Assembly (NCBI GenBank): GCA_038501625.1
Contig: JAZAYU010000177.1
Location: forward strand, 1 to 64,000
Origin: Corbicula japonica
Taxonomy: Eukaryota > Mollusca > Bivalvia > Venerida > Cyrenidae
Reading direction: 5' to 3'
Length of the DNA: 64,000 nucleotides
This document shows positions 45,535 to 58,500 of the stretch, in pieces. The notes below the pieces were generated by a model, which saw only the letters and a program-made list of their open reading frames with translations, had not been told where the DNA came from and did not search any database. The translations under genes were made by a program, and so were the position numbers. Numbering within the stretch: the first letter of the stretch is position 1; each line of letters opens with the position of its first letter.

Positions 45535-46550
45535 TACATTTAATTCATTTTTTTCTTTAAATAAACTTAAGTCGAACGCTTTAAAAAATTAGTATTAAGT
45601 GAAAAGGGGGAGTAATACGTGGGAGTTTTCAATAGTAACAGCCATGACGTTACTGACGTCATTACGGGTCATGCGGTTCATGCAAAATGAACCGATTTTT
45701 TTTTAAACGAAGAAATCAATAGGAATGTAAATATATTAATATAAACAATTTTAAAAGGGAAACGATAAAACTGTAAAATTCCGCTTGACAAAATTTGCAA
45801 TAATTAAATTCGAACTGATCTTACAGCCTCCAGTATTGCAAAAACTAAAATCTTGTTCATCCGAAGTTAAATAAAGAAATTTGAAAGAAGAACCTTTGCT
45901 TTTTTGGGGGCAAAATTCCACTTTCCGTTAACAATTCAAATATTCAGTTAGTTTGATTATTTAAGGTATAAATAATAAAATGTTGAACGCAATTTCTGGA
46001 TTTTTATATTCGGTCAAAGATTTATTTGCTGCTGATTTCTATGATTTGCTTACTTACTCCTCTTTTCCCCTTATATCTTTTTTATACCACTTCTTTTAAT
46101 TCAATAATTCCATCAATTTTTGAATAATTCAATTTTCGATTTCAAGTGTATTGGTTTAGAAGGTCTCATGAAAATAAAATTTGCTAACGATGCTCCTAAG
46201 TGTTTTCGAAACGCATGAGCTGCCTTCTTTAAAGAGTTTGTTATTATTACTTTTATTATAACTGCTACAGTTTTCAACAGAAGTATACTGTTCAGAAAAA
46301 GTAATCAATAAAGAGTAAGTTAAAATGTGATGAAAATACTTTTTACACTTAACACGAGATTTCGTTTTTATTTACTTTATGGCAAGTTCAATGTTGTAAA
46401 TTAATTTAAAAGTAGAAACCACAAACAATTAAGGAAATTAAGAAAAGGAGAGTTTACCTCCAAAGACAAATGAAACTCAGTTTGATTCCAGCATACTCTG
46501 TAAACTTTTCTGTAATGACATATACATCTTCTTATTTATTTTTATTTTAG
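45535..46550. other. Gene-poor stretch
   Basis: Only a weak PLE-tail-like word (CCACAAACAATTAAGG at about 46420) is seen. Confidence 0.4.
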
Positions 46551-46628
46551 GTACAATTCCTCATGGCACCTTTGTTCCGTCGGTTGTGTTTGCTTCTCCC
46601 CAGAAGAGACCTGTTGTGGACCAGCTGA
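46551..46628 (+). pseudogene. Solo decayed signal-peptide exon
   Basis: Matches the signal exon at 49572-49653 from the acceptor (TTTTAG) to the donor (CTGA|GTAAG), with TTCCGTCGGTTGTGTTTGCT and TGTGGACCAGCTGA. The ATG has become GTA and a 4-nt deletion shifts the frame. No repeat-unit exons lie between it and the live gene, so it is a relic of a duplicated first exon or of a lost paralogue. Confidence 0.75.
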
Positions 46629-49324
46629 GTAAGACATAGCTGGTAACAATTTTCTATTTACTAATGCTATCAACAACAATGGTCTTGCCCTATATTTATC
46701 TGTTGATATCTGCAAAACTCCTATTTTTATATTACATTTTGCCCTTTAGATATGTTTTAGAGAAAATCAAGTTGATTTTTAACTATTTCATTAAGGATTC
46801 AAAAGTTCCAAATATACACTGTTTTGACCAACTGAAAAAAGACGTGCTGTTCAAATTGGTCACTTGTTGTCTCAATTCTTATTGGCAATGTGAACAATAA
46901 TAATCGGAGGAAGCCGAAAATTTTGCAACCATTAAAAGACGAACCAATTTTCAATCTCTGTTACTTTCACCAATTTGAAACATGCAGAACAACTCAATGT
47001 TAAAAGCACACTACCATTTATAAGATATGCATTTATACTTTTCAACGGATAGTAGATGTTCGAGTGTTGTTCACGCCAAATTGCGAAAGGAAAACACTTT
47101 TCAGTTTTAGCTTCCCTAAGTACAATTTACCAAGAATTTCAATTTGTAGTCGTTATAATAAATTAAATATTGATATAAAAAGTTTGCGTATCAGTAATTA
47201 TATTTTTCCAGAATACGACAACTTACATATCTCTAATTTTGTTTATGCTTTTATAAAAGATATAAAAAGATTTTAAAACTATCAGCCATGACATATTGAA
47301 GGTAATTATAATTTCCGGATCAAAACAATATAAATTTTAATGCCTTCTTGTTAGTGGCTTGACTTCTTTCTTGTATTTACATGATTTAGGATCGTCGTTA
47401 GTGTGATATATGTATGTACTATCGCCCACGCCTACATGTATTGCCTGTATACGTGATTATTATAAATAAAGGAAAATCAGACATTGAGAAAATGAAGTGC
47501 AGAACAACCAAAACTGAATCATACCTGCCTTTAAGTGCATAATAGATTGTTTGTACATGTAACATATACATTAAGCAACAACACTAAACATGGCAACTTT
47601 AATTCGGCGTGCAACTTCTTATACTCATTTGAATCATTCACAAACTTTGAAACGTGGAAAAAAAATATGGCATGGGAGCAGGAGCAGGAGCAGTTGCAAA
47701 TATACTTTAAGAAAGTTGTAACTTTTTTATCCTTCCTTAGTGTATAATTTAGTCTAACAGAGAGTCTTATCTCATAATAATGGAATGTTTGGAGAAATAC
47801 CATCATGACAAAATTGTTCAAAATTAGTTTTTGTTATCTTTAACATGCGTGTTATCTTTAACCAGCGTGTTTGATGTAAATTATGACCCATAGACAGGGG
47901 CCCTCCCTTTCTTAGTTTAGAAATTGCGAGTTTTATTATCTACATCTACAAAAAAGTTGCCAACTGTCGATTCGCAACGGGGCCTCGTGACTGTCTCTGA
48001 CCCACTATATATATATACTCTTAAAACCTACTGAAACAGCAGTTTTATTAAGTTGTCTAGTGGTGGATAACTCTAACGCGCCAAGGTAACCTCAAATGTT
48101 CTTTTTCAAAAAGATGGATTATAAATATTTTGATTTAAAACGTTAAAAATAATTCGTAGATAAAATAATGCATCTTAACGACTTCTGAGAAAGTAAAGTG
48201 TAAGACCACAACAAGGATCTTTTGAAAACTTTCATTACATGCAAGTCAAGATTCATGTAAATTCGCTCTTTGTGTTACAAAATATTTAAATATCAACATA
48301 ATAATACTATTTTGACTGACGAAGACTTCATTGCACTATGAGTTCGATCTTGTTAAAATGCAGTATTTTCCGCCAACAACAGTTAGCCCCGGATCAGTCC
48401 ATGACGTGAGGAAAGTTTTTCCTGAAAATAATGGGTTTGGTCTTCACTAGACGATACTTTAAGTGGTGTACTTTAAAAACAGAGTTCTTAGAAAGAGTTT
48501 TAGAGTTTTCTTAAAAATGAAAAGATGTTGTCATTTCTATACGGTGAGGTGATTGAACAAAGACCACAATAACTACAAAGCTAGGAACAAACACCATTAT
48601 GATTGTAAAAAAATTCCAAATTGAACTATCATAATATTTGCTTATGAACAATAACAAATTAGCATATGCCAATAAAGCAATAGTACCTGTTTCAAAATAG
48701 GCATATAATAAAGCAAAATGAACATTTCAACTGGAGACAACGTTTGTTTCATATACTCAATTTATACTCAAGATATCCGTATATTTTCATTGACAAATAA
48801 ATTTTCCTCGCTCATCATGTCGCCGCAGATTATGTTGATTCCTGTTTTAAAGTAGCCTATTAATGGGCACATTCAGATACTAGATATGTTAACCCAACAA
48901 GATATTTATCAAGCGTGCAAACTTAATGCAAACATTCAAGATCTGATCAAATTTGTGAACTCTACCAATTTATTCTAAAATGATATGGCTTATCTTATGA
49001 AAGGAAAGTGTAGATCCCCGTTTTTGCATCGTTGTTCCGTGAAGAAGTAAGCACATTTGATTAGAAAAAAAATCATTTTTCCAACATAAAAACATTTAAC
49101 ACCAGTACTTACAAACAGAAAGAAATCGTTAGCAAACATTTATAACACGACGACCTAGTAAATAAAATGGCAAATTCAAAAAGTTTATTATAATAAATTT
49201 CTAATAGAATCAGAAACATTTATTTCGCAAAGTATAAAAAATTAACAAAGTAAAATATGCATTATCAAGAATAGCCACCTCCAGAAGACACGGGCTAGCT
49301 TAACAGTAGAGAAAAAAATCTGAT
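46629..49324. other. Gene-poor stretch upstream of the repeat-protein gene
   Basis: A 5' untranslated exon of the downstream gene is expected here, because that gene's first coding exon begins exactly at ATG after an acceptor, but I could not place it. A short ATATATATA run lies at about 48008. Confidence 0.4.
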
Positions 49325-49420
49325 GAAAAGGGAACTTTGAAAGCCACCGAACACGACAAATATGAAAACATTTGATTAAGCCGTTCATGGGCAGTAATTA
49401 AATGCATATTACTGCCCACG
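49325..49420 (+). repeat. Interspersed repeat copy (GGGAACTTTGAAAGCC family)
   Basis: GGGAACTTTGAAAGCCACCG, AACACGACAAATATGAAAAC and GTTCATGGGCAGTAATTAAA identify it; it lies about 150 bp upstream of the first coding exon. Confidence 0.65.
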
Positions 49421-49571
49421 CTGCATAGCCTCTAGACGGACAGGTAAACCGGTTTAAAGAAGGATCAATTTCAAATAAACACCACCAGAAATAAACGGAA
49501 ATTTGATACCCATCGACTTGGTACATTTATTCTCTAATGACATATAACAACTCTTTTCATTTTAACTTTAG

Positions 49572-49653
49572 ATGAAATTCCTGATAGCACTTTTGATTGT
49601 TCCGTCGGTCGTGTTTGCTGCTCCCCAGAAGAAATTCGTTTTGGACCAGCTGA
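49572..49653 (+). CDS. Signal-peptide exon of the repeat-protein gene
   Basis: 82-nt exon starting exactly at ATG behind the acceptor CTTTAG. Encodes MKFLIALLIVPSVVFA, then APQKKFVLDQL, ending A|GTAAG in phase 1. The last six residues (FVLDQL) are repeated at the end of every B exon, which shows that B exons and the signal exon share ancestry at their 3' ends. Confidence 0.85.
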
Positions 49654-51107
49654 GTAAGATATCGTTAGCTACAAATCATATTAACTGAAGTTTTCAGGAA
49701 TGTTACAGATTAGTTATCAAAATTTATATTTATATTTAAAAATGATGTACACTTATCAATTGAAGATTGATCACTGTTCTTTTGAGTTCATCAAGGTAGT
49801 GGAGACTATTTTCTGATGTTTAAAAGCATAAATCGTTTGTGCTTCGCCCTGTTTTAAAATCTTACAATGTTTAAGGCAAACCTCAAAGTAGGTACAGAAG
49901 TTGTGCAGCTGAATTTAGGACACAGTTGTTTTAAGACGTTTCTATAGAAAATATTACATCGCGTTTTCACCATCGTTCCATCGTGCCTTCGTGTTTTCTC
50001 CATCGTGTCATCGGGGTTTCACCATCGTGCTTTCGCGTTTCCATTTACCGTGCCATCATATCGTCGTGATTTCACCATCGTACTATCGTGCATCGCGTAA
50101 AAGGGAGAGAAAAAAATAAGTTTGTCCATACGGAGCACCGAAGGTTTACTTATAAATAGATATAGACAATTGTTATATGTTTTGTATGTTGTCATTAAAA
50201 GCAAATTTTAAAACTATTTTAATTTAAGAATTGCTATTTCAAATAAATATAGAACAACTTTAATAATCACAATTTAAGAAAGATTTCGTATATATATTTT
50301 TATATATATAATATTTGATCAATATTTACAACTTTTATATGTTCTGTATGTTGTCATTTAAAGCAAGCTTAGTGAATGTGACCACACTAAAAGCAGATCT
50401 ACAAGCATTGGTTGACGTTTTGGGAAGTGACCCGACCGAACAAGCTTGTGAGCAATATGGACACAAATTCCTCACTGGCCTATTGGACCATGCTGTACCA
50501 CTGATTTGTCATTCGTGAGTCACATTCTTACTTGATCATTTAAAAAGGACGCATAATATCTTACAGCAAACTTTATATAAATGGGGTTAGTTCAGAACTT
50601 GCCCCTATCGTCATTTCGCTGTTATTGAGACAAAATATAGCAAAATCTCTATAATGATAAAAGGAAGTTCAAAACAACTCAATCTTAATTATGTATTTTT
50701 ATTTTATATATGTTTAGAAAAGTAAGAACATGGCAAAATAGATAGATTAAAAAAGACCTTAAAATTCTATACTATCAACAGTATAGGAGGTCCTTTTAAA
50801 GGAACTTTTAATACTTTATTATAAAGCCAAACAATAAACATTTTTATTATTGTGTCATCTATTTACACGAAATTAAAGCTCGAACTTACTTTTACAAATA
50901 TAATATGTTGTATAGATTTGCTAGACAAATGTTTATCACACTTAGCACGATGCAATAGTCAATTATAAACATATCAAACTGCTTTAATTAATATTATGAT
51001 TGAAACTTAAATAATAACAATATACATTTGTAATAATAATAATAATATTACAACAACAACTACTTATACTACTACTACTACTACTACTGCTGTTGCTGCT
51101 GCTGCTA

Positions 51108-51139
<32 letters not shown>

Positions 51140-52548
51140 ACTACTACTTCTACACCTACTACTTCTACTACTACTTCTACTACTAATAATAATCATGATA
51201 TTAATACAAGAAGAAAAAGTTTACGCCATGATATTTTAATTTCGTGCGCGCGAGTTGTCATTTAACTGACGCGCATACAATTTTCATGCAAAACCGGACG
51301 AAACTTTAATTTCTTATAACAATTTTGCTTTTTCTCAACCATTTGAATGCATTAGCACGCATCTTAAGTTACACATACCAATTTTTCGTTAACTTGGAGA
51401 GGAAGTATACAATGTACTGTCAATAAAACAATTTAATTTATTCAGATTGCAGGAGCTGCTCCACCACTTTCATATTGTTCCAGCTACTACAGTTGGTAAA
51501 CGATTCGTTTTGGACCAGCTGAGTGAGTAGTAATTAATAGAACTTCATTGCAGCGAGAAAATAGAGATTCTACTCCAATTACGTTAAAAGTGATCTTAAA
51601 CTTACTAGTGAAACATGTTGTGTACCTATGTATTTACGTTTATTATTTTTTTGAAAAAAAAAGACAATTTATTGACAGGTTATTTTAAATTTTAGAACTT
51701 TTTTAATTTTAGAATTGATATTTCAGATAAATTTAGAACAAGTTTAATGACCTCAATTTAAGTAGGATTTGTTCATATACTATAATAATATTTGATCAAT
51801 ATTTACAACTTTTATATGTTCTGTATGTTGTCATTAAAAGCAAGCTTAGTGAATGTGACCACACTAAAAGCAGATCTACAAGCATTGGTTGACGTTTTGG
51901 GAAGTGACCCGACCGAACAAGCTTGTGAGCAATATGGACACAAGTTCCTCACTGGCTTATTGGACCATGCTGTACCACTGATTTGTCATTCGTGAGTCAC
52001 ATTTTAACTTGATCATTTAAAAAGGAAGCATAATATCTTACAGCAAACTTTATATAAATGGGGTTAGTTCAGAACTTGCCCCTATCGTCATTTCGCTGTT
52101 ATTGAGACAAAATATAGCAAAATCTCTATAATGATAAAAGGAAGTTCAAAACAACTCAATCTTAATTATGTATCTTTATTTTATATATGTTTAGAAATGT
52201 AAGAACATGGCAAAATAGATAGATTAAAAAAGACCTTAAAATTCTATACTATCAACAGTATAGGAGGTCCTTTTAAAGGAACTTTTAATACTTTATTATA
52301 AAGCCAAACAATAAACATTTTTATTATTGTGTCATCTATTTACACGAAATTAAAGCTCGAACTTACTTTTACAAATATAATATGTTGTATAGATTTGCTA
52401 GACAAATGTTTATCACACTTAGCACGATGCAATAGTCAATTATAAACATATCAAACTGCTTTAATTAATATTATGATTGAAACTTAAATAATAACAATAT
52501 ACATTTGTAATAATAATAATAATAATATTACAACAACAACTACTTATA

Positions 52549-52586
<38 letters not shown>

Positions 52587-55500
52587 ACTACTACTACTAC
52601 TACTGCTGCTGCTGCTACTACTACTTCTACACCTACTACTTCTACTACTACTTCTACTACTAATAATAATCATGATATTAATACAAGAAGAAAAAGTTTA
52701 CGCCATGATATTTTAATTTCGTGCGCGCGAGTTGTCATTTAACTGACGCGCATACAATTTTCATGCAAAACCGGTCGAAACTTTAATTTCTTATAACAAT
52801 TTTGCTTTTTCTCAACCATTTGAATGCATTAGCACGCATCTTAAGTTACACATACCAATTTTTCGTTAACTTGGAGAGGAAGTATACAATGTACTGTCAA
52901 TAAAAAAATTTAATTTATTCAGATTGCAGGAGCTGCTCCACCACTTTCATATTGTTCCAGCTACTACAGTTGGTAAACGATTCGTTTTGGACCAGCTGAG
53001 TGAGTAGTAATTAATAGAACTTCATTACAGCGAGAAAATAGAGATTCTACTCCAATTACGTTAAAAGTGATCTTAAACTTACTAGTGAAACATGTTGTGT
53101 ACCTATGTATTTACGTTTATTATTTTTTTGAAAAAAAAGACAATTTATTGACAGGTTATTTTAAATTTTAGAACTTTTTTTAATTTTAGAATTGATATTT
53201 CAGATAAATTTAGAACAAGTTTAATGACCACAATTTAAGTAGGATTTGTTCATATACTATAATAATATTTGATCAATATTTACAACTTTTATATGTTCTG
53301 TATGTTGTCATTAAAAGCAAGCTTAGTGAATGTGACCACACTAAAAGCAGATCTACAAGCATTGGTTGACGTTTTGGGAAGTGACCCGACCGAACAAGCT
53401 TGTGAGCAATATGGACACAAGTTCCTCACTGGCTTATTGGATCATGCTGTACCACTGATTTGTCATTCGTGAGTCACATTTTTACTTGATCATTTAAAAA
53501 GGAAGCATAATATCTTACAGCAAACTTTATATAAATGGGGTACGTTCAGAACAAGCCCCTGTCTTCATTTCAATGTAATCGATAAAAATATATCAAAATC
53601 TCTCTAACGGCAAAATGCAGTTCAATAAAATTTTGCACAAAATCATCTTGTTTTTTATCTTTATTTTATACAGTTAAGAAATGTTAGAACAGGGAAAATA
53701 GATAGATTAAAACGACCTTAAAAATCTACACTGACAACAATATAGGAGGTCCTTTTAAATAACTTTCACTAATTTATAATGAAAACAGAAATAAACGTTC
53801 TGAGGTCTCTATATGCAAACCCGGTCGAAACTTTAATTTCCTTATAACAATTTAGCTTTCTCTCAACCATTTAAATGTCATTTAGATTGCAGGAGCTGCT
53901 CCACCACTTTCATATTGTTCCAGCTACTACAGTTGGTAAACGATTCGTTTTGGACCAGCTGAGTGAGTAGTAATTAATAGAACTTCATTACAGCGAGAAA
54001 ATAAAGATTCTACTCCAATTACGTTAAAAGTGATCTTAAACTTACTAGTGAAACATGTTGTGTACTTAAGTATTTACGTTTAATTTTTTGGAAAAAAAAG
54101 ACAATTTATTGACAGGCTGTTTTAAATTTTAGAACTTTTTTAATTTTAGAATTGATATTTCAGATAAATGTGGAACAACTTTAATGACCACAATTTAAGT
54201 AGGATTTCGTTCATATAATATAATATTTGATCAATATTTACAACCTTTATATATTCTGTATGTTGTCATTTAAAGCAAGCTTAGTGAATGTGACCACACT
54301 AAAAGCAGATCTACAAGCATTGGTTGATGTTTTGGGAAGTGACCCGACTGAACAAGCTTGTGAGCAATATGGACACAAATTCCTCACTGGCCTATTGGAC
54401 CATGCTGTACCACTGATTTGTCATTCGTGAGTCACATTCCTTCTCTATCATTAACAAACGACACATATTATCTTTCTAATCCATCGTATAGGATAGAGTG
54501 TATTAAGACGTCTCTTTAGAAAATAGAAGTCAAAACGAGCGCAACTGCTTCTAAGTCGCCCTACATGTCTAGCCATGCGCATGCGCAGTTAAAAATAGAA
54601 AGATCTATTTAATTCATTGTAAAATAGAACATAGAAAGATGTTTTATAGAAATAAATCGCTGAGGAATTCGAATTTTACAGCTTGTTATTAGTTACAAAT
54701 GTAGGGCGACTTTGAAATCTAAAGGGGATCCGTTCCGAACTTGCTTCTGTCGTCATTAGACTGTTATCGATAAATACATATCAACACGTCTCTATAGTCT
54801 CTAATGTTACGATGCAGTTCAATATAAGTTTGCACCAATTAATGATGCTAATATATCGTTATTTTATAAAGGTTAAGGAATGTTAGAACTATAAAAATAG
54901 ATAAAAAAATGGTCCCTAAAATTCTAAACTGACAACAAAAAATAAGGTATTTTTAAAGAACTTTCAATAATGTATTAAGACAGAAATAAACATTTTTATT
55001 ATTGTGTCATATTTTACGCGAAATACAAGGTCAAATGCACTTTAACAAATATTGTGTTTTGTACTCATTTGTTAGAAAATCTTCATCAAATTAAGCACGA
55101 TTACATAGTCATTTATTATCATAGCATACTTCTTAAATTAAAATTATGATTGAAGCTTAAATAATAATAATAATAAGAAGAAGAAGAAGAAGAAGTAAAA
55201 GAAAACGCATGATAACATTTTAATTGAATGCGCGCGAGTTGTCAGTTTACTGAGGGGCATATCATTTATGAGTCTCAATATGCATACCCGGTCGAAACTT
55301 TAATGTCCTTATAACAATTTAACTTTTTCTCAACCATTTAAATGTATTGTCATGCATGTTAAGTTTTACGAGTACATACCAATTTTGCTGTTAATGGGAG
55401 GGGTAGTAAACAATGTATTGTCTATAAAATGATTCATTTTATACAGATTGCAGGAGCTGCTCCACCACTTTCATATTGTCCCAGCTACTACAGTTGGTAA

Positions 55501-58500
55501 AAGATTCGTTGTGGACCAGCTGAGTGAGTTGTAATTTATAGAGCATTTCGTTCAGATTTATAGAGCATTTCGTTATCCGGGAGTATGCAATAGGTTTTGT
55601 TAACTATGATTATAAACATTTAAATAAATACGTTTTATGTTCTGGAAAGAAATATGCAACATTAACAGTTGATAGTTTTACACATTTTAGTTATTAAACT
55701 TAAAAATCGTGTTCACCCATTTCAGTCACTAAACCTAAAAACCGGTGACAATATCGTAAACTTCTCATTTCTCTCACGTTAATCAAGTTGTCTGTTGTAT
55801 CTTTAAAGCGGCTTTGTTGAATGTGGAAATACTGAAGCAGCATTTGCAACAGATGGTTGATTTTTTGGGAAGTGATCCAACCGAACAAGCTTGTGAGCAA
55901 TACGGACATAAAGTCTTTACTGGCCTACTGGACAGTGCTGTGCCTCTGATCTGTCATTCGTTAGTTTGATTAAATATTTTGTTAGACTGAATTTAAGAAA
56001 GTTAATCAAAGTATAATTACAAATTAATATGCCACATTTGTCATTCAAGACAGAGGTTATGTCGTTCGTGATTGCAAAACTTTTTCTATATTGCATCCAA
56101 ATTAGAGCCGTCATTGAAACTGCTAGACAATTTGAAAGGAACTTCAAACTTGAAAGTCATGTTGGGCGTTAAGGCACGACAGGAATATTTATTCCGTCTG
56201 CATGTCTGCACAAATAGTTTCTTTTACATATTATAGAAATTTACGGGGAAATTCTACTTAAAACAGCTCCCTTACTGTACTTTAATCTTATTTATCAACT
56301 GAATTCACATTGGCCATGTAATTGGGTCAAGGGGCTTGTCATATTGGCCTGAGGCAAACGGCCGAGGGCTAATGTGACTGCCTAAGGCCCAATAACATGG
56401 CCAATGTGAATTTACTTTTCTGATTAATGACAATTTTATTAAATAAGGGAATCAAAACATCGAATTCATATGATCACTAAACTGGGCCAATACGACAGTC
56501 GCTGGGCAAACAGCGCCAATATGAGATAGTTTATTTGTAATTAATGATATAATTACAATGTATGTAACATATTTATCAGCTTTAAACATTATATTTGTTA
56601 AAAAAAATTCATTTATGCACAGTAAATTGTTTAGATTTAAGATTCTTGGTTATATTACATACACTTACGGTTCAGCCAAAATTTTTCTTTACTCTATTCC
56701 AAAAGAAAAGGCGCACCTTGTCCGCGATTTTCAGTAACTGCTTTTCTAAGTGCCTAATTATTTGGTATCAAAATTGAGATCTGATCATAGTTAGATTTAC
56801 TTTGGAATTAAAATGATCTTATCTCAATATTAAAACCAAACATTTAGGCATTAGGAAAATAAGTTAATGACAAATCAGCGAAAGCATATTGGACACTTTC
56901 TTTTGGAAAAGAGTATAATTATAATACAACTTGTGATTTTATTCAGGTTTCAGGAGCTCATCCTACACTTCAATATCCACCAAGCCACAGCTGGTAAACG
57001 ATTGCTTCTTGGTTAGTATCCATAAAACTTTCCGAAATTCATATGTAAATTAATAAAACGAAAATTATGAATTTTTCTGGTGAAAACATCTAGCTGAACT
57101 TTTTAACAGTTTATGAGGACAAAGGCACAAGTCTTTGATCAGAAAACTAAAACAGGGACCGGATACTGGTCGCCATTTCAGCCAATCAGATACTTGAGAT
57201 TTGCGACTGGTTTCTATTCTCAGTTTTATGATCTTGGGCCAAGAACTTGTTACGTATTTGTCATAAAACTATGTGATACCATACATAATTGTGTGCCAAC
57301 CTAGGAAAATATATTTAGAACCTATCTATTGTAAGGTTGTTAACTTACACGACAGCTTATTAAGTTGAGATGATATACATATGTAACTGCAACTAATACT
57401 GGGAATTTTTAACAACCTTCCACTGCTTAAGTAAGTAAGCATTGAATACTGCGATTTTACTTTGATATAATTTCGGTTAACTTTGAAGTGTGTCGTTTCC
57501 TCAACCTTGATATACTTTTATAAAAAAATAATGTACCTAAATAGCAATTTGTCATGTTCATAAAAACAATATTTACGTTAAGTTATATTTAGCGAGACTA
57601 TTAACAACCTATTTTATCCGAGATGAATTTCAGCAGTATAATACTATGTACACAATTTTAATTACGCGAACTATAGCTGTATGCTCGAACGGACGCAAGT
57701 ACTTATTCCAAATTTGTGTCGTTCAAGGCCCGTGTCGTAGCAGAAAACACTACAAACAAATTAAAGTGTCTGTTTCACTCTTTTTATAATGAATGCGAAA
57801 ATAAATGAAAGAGAAAGGCAGCTCTACAATAGCTCAAAAGGGAACTTTTCACGACACCGAACACGACAGATATTTCAGGCTCGTTTGATTGAACCTGGTT
57901 CTAAGCTATAATGCATACTATTGCCCAAGCCGACTATCCCCTGGTTAACGTAAACCTAATATTACACCGGTAAACAGTACAATTTCGATCCATATCAAAC
58001 GATGGTGAGCATAATTAAAAAAGCATAAAAAACATACAACATTTTTCAAGCTAAAGCCATAACAATATATGTACCTATCGACTGATAAAAGTTTGTAATA
58101 AGTTTCGATTATTAGTTACTTATTGCACTGGTCCACTTATTAGTAATCAGTATACTTTACAATACAATTACACTGACCGTGATGTGACAACTATTCATAT
58201 TTGCCAAATATGATACAAGTTTCATTACCCTAGTTTTTTAATGCACAGATAGTAAAAAAAAAATCACAATTTTGTAGAATCATTGATCGCGGCTAGAGAA
58301 TTTAAATAAATTCACTAATTTCACAGATGTTCGTGTTGAAAAATTCACAGCTATCTCACTAATGTCAGATCTAACAATATGTTAGATCTAACAATATGTT
58401 AGATCTGATGACGGCCCGCAGACACCATACATAAATAAAAGCGGATTTCCCCGATTACTAGATTTCCTCGATTACTATTTTAAGAAATTTTCAACACAGG

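Larger units (their letters stand above)
50220..53530 (+). repeat. 1,477-bp tandem duplication carrying units 1-3
   Basis: Exon A starts are exactly 1,477 bp apart (50364, 51841, 53318), as are B exons 51446 and 52923 and the microsatellites. Introns and exons are nearly identical, with scattered single-base changes. The fourth copy follows after only 958 bp because its spacer lacks the microsatellite region. This is a recent expansion; unequal crossing-over is the likely mechanism. Confidence 0.85.

Noticed and set aside
50984..52673. Poly-Ser open frames on the minus strand
   Set aside because: Translation of the TAC/TGC microsatellite inside introns of the repeat-protein gene.
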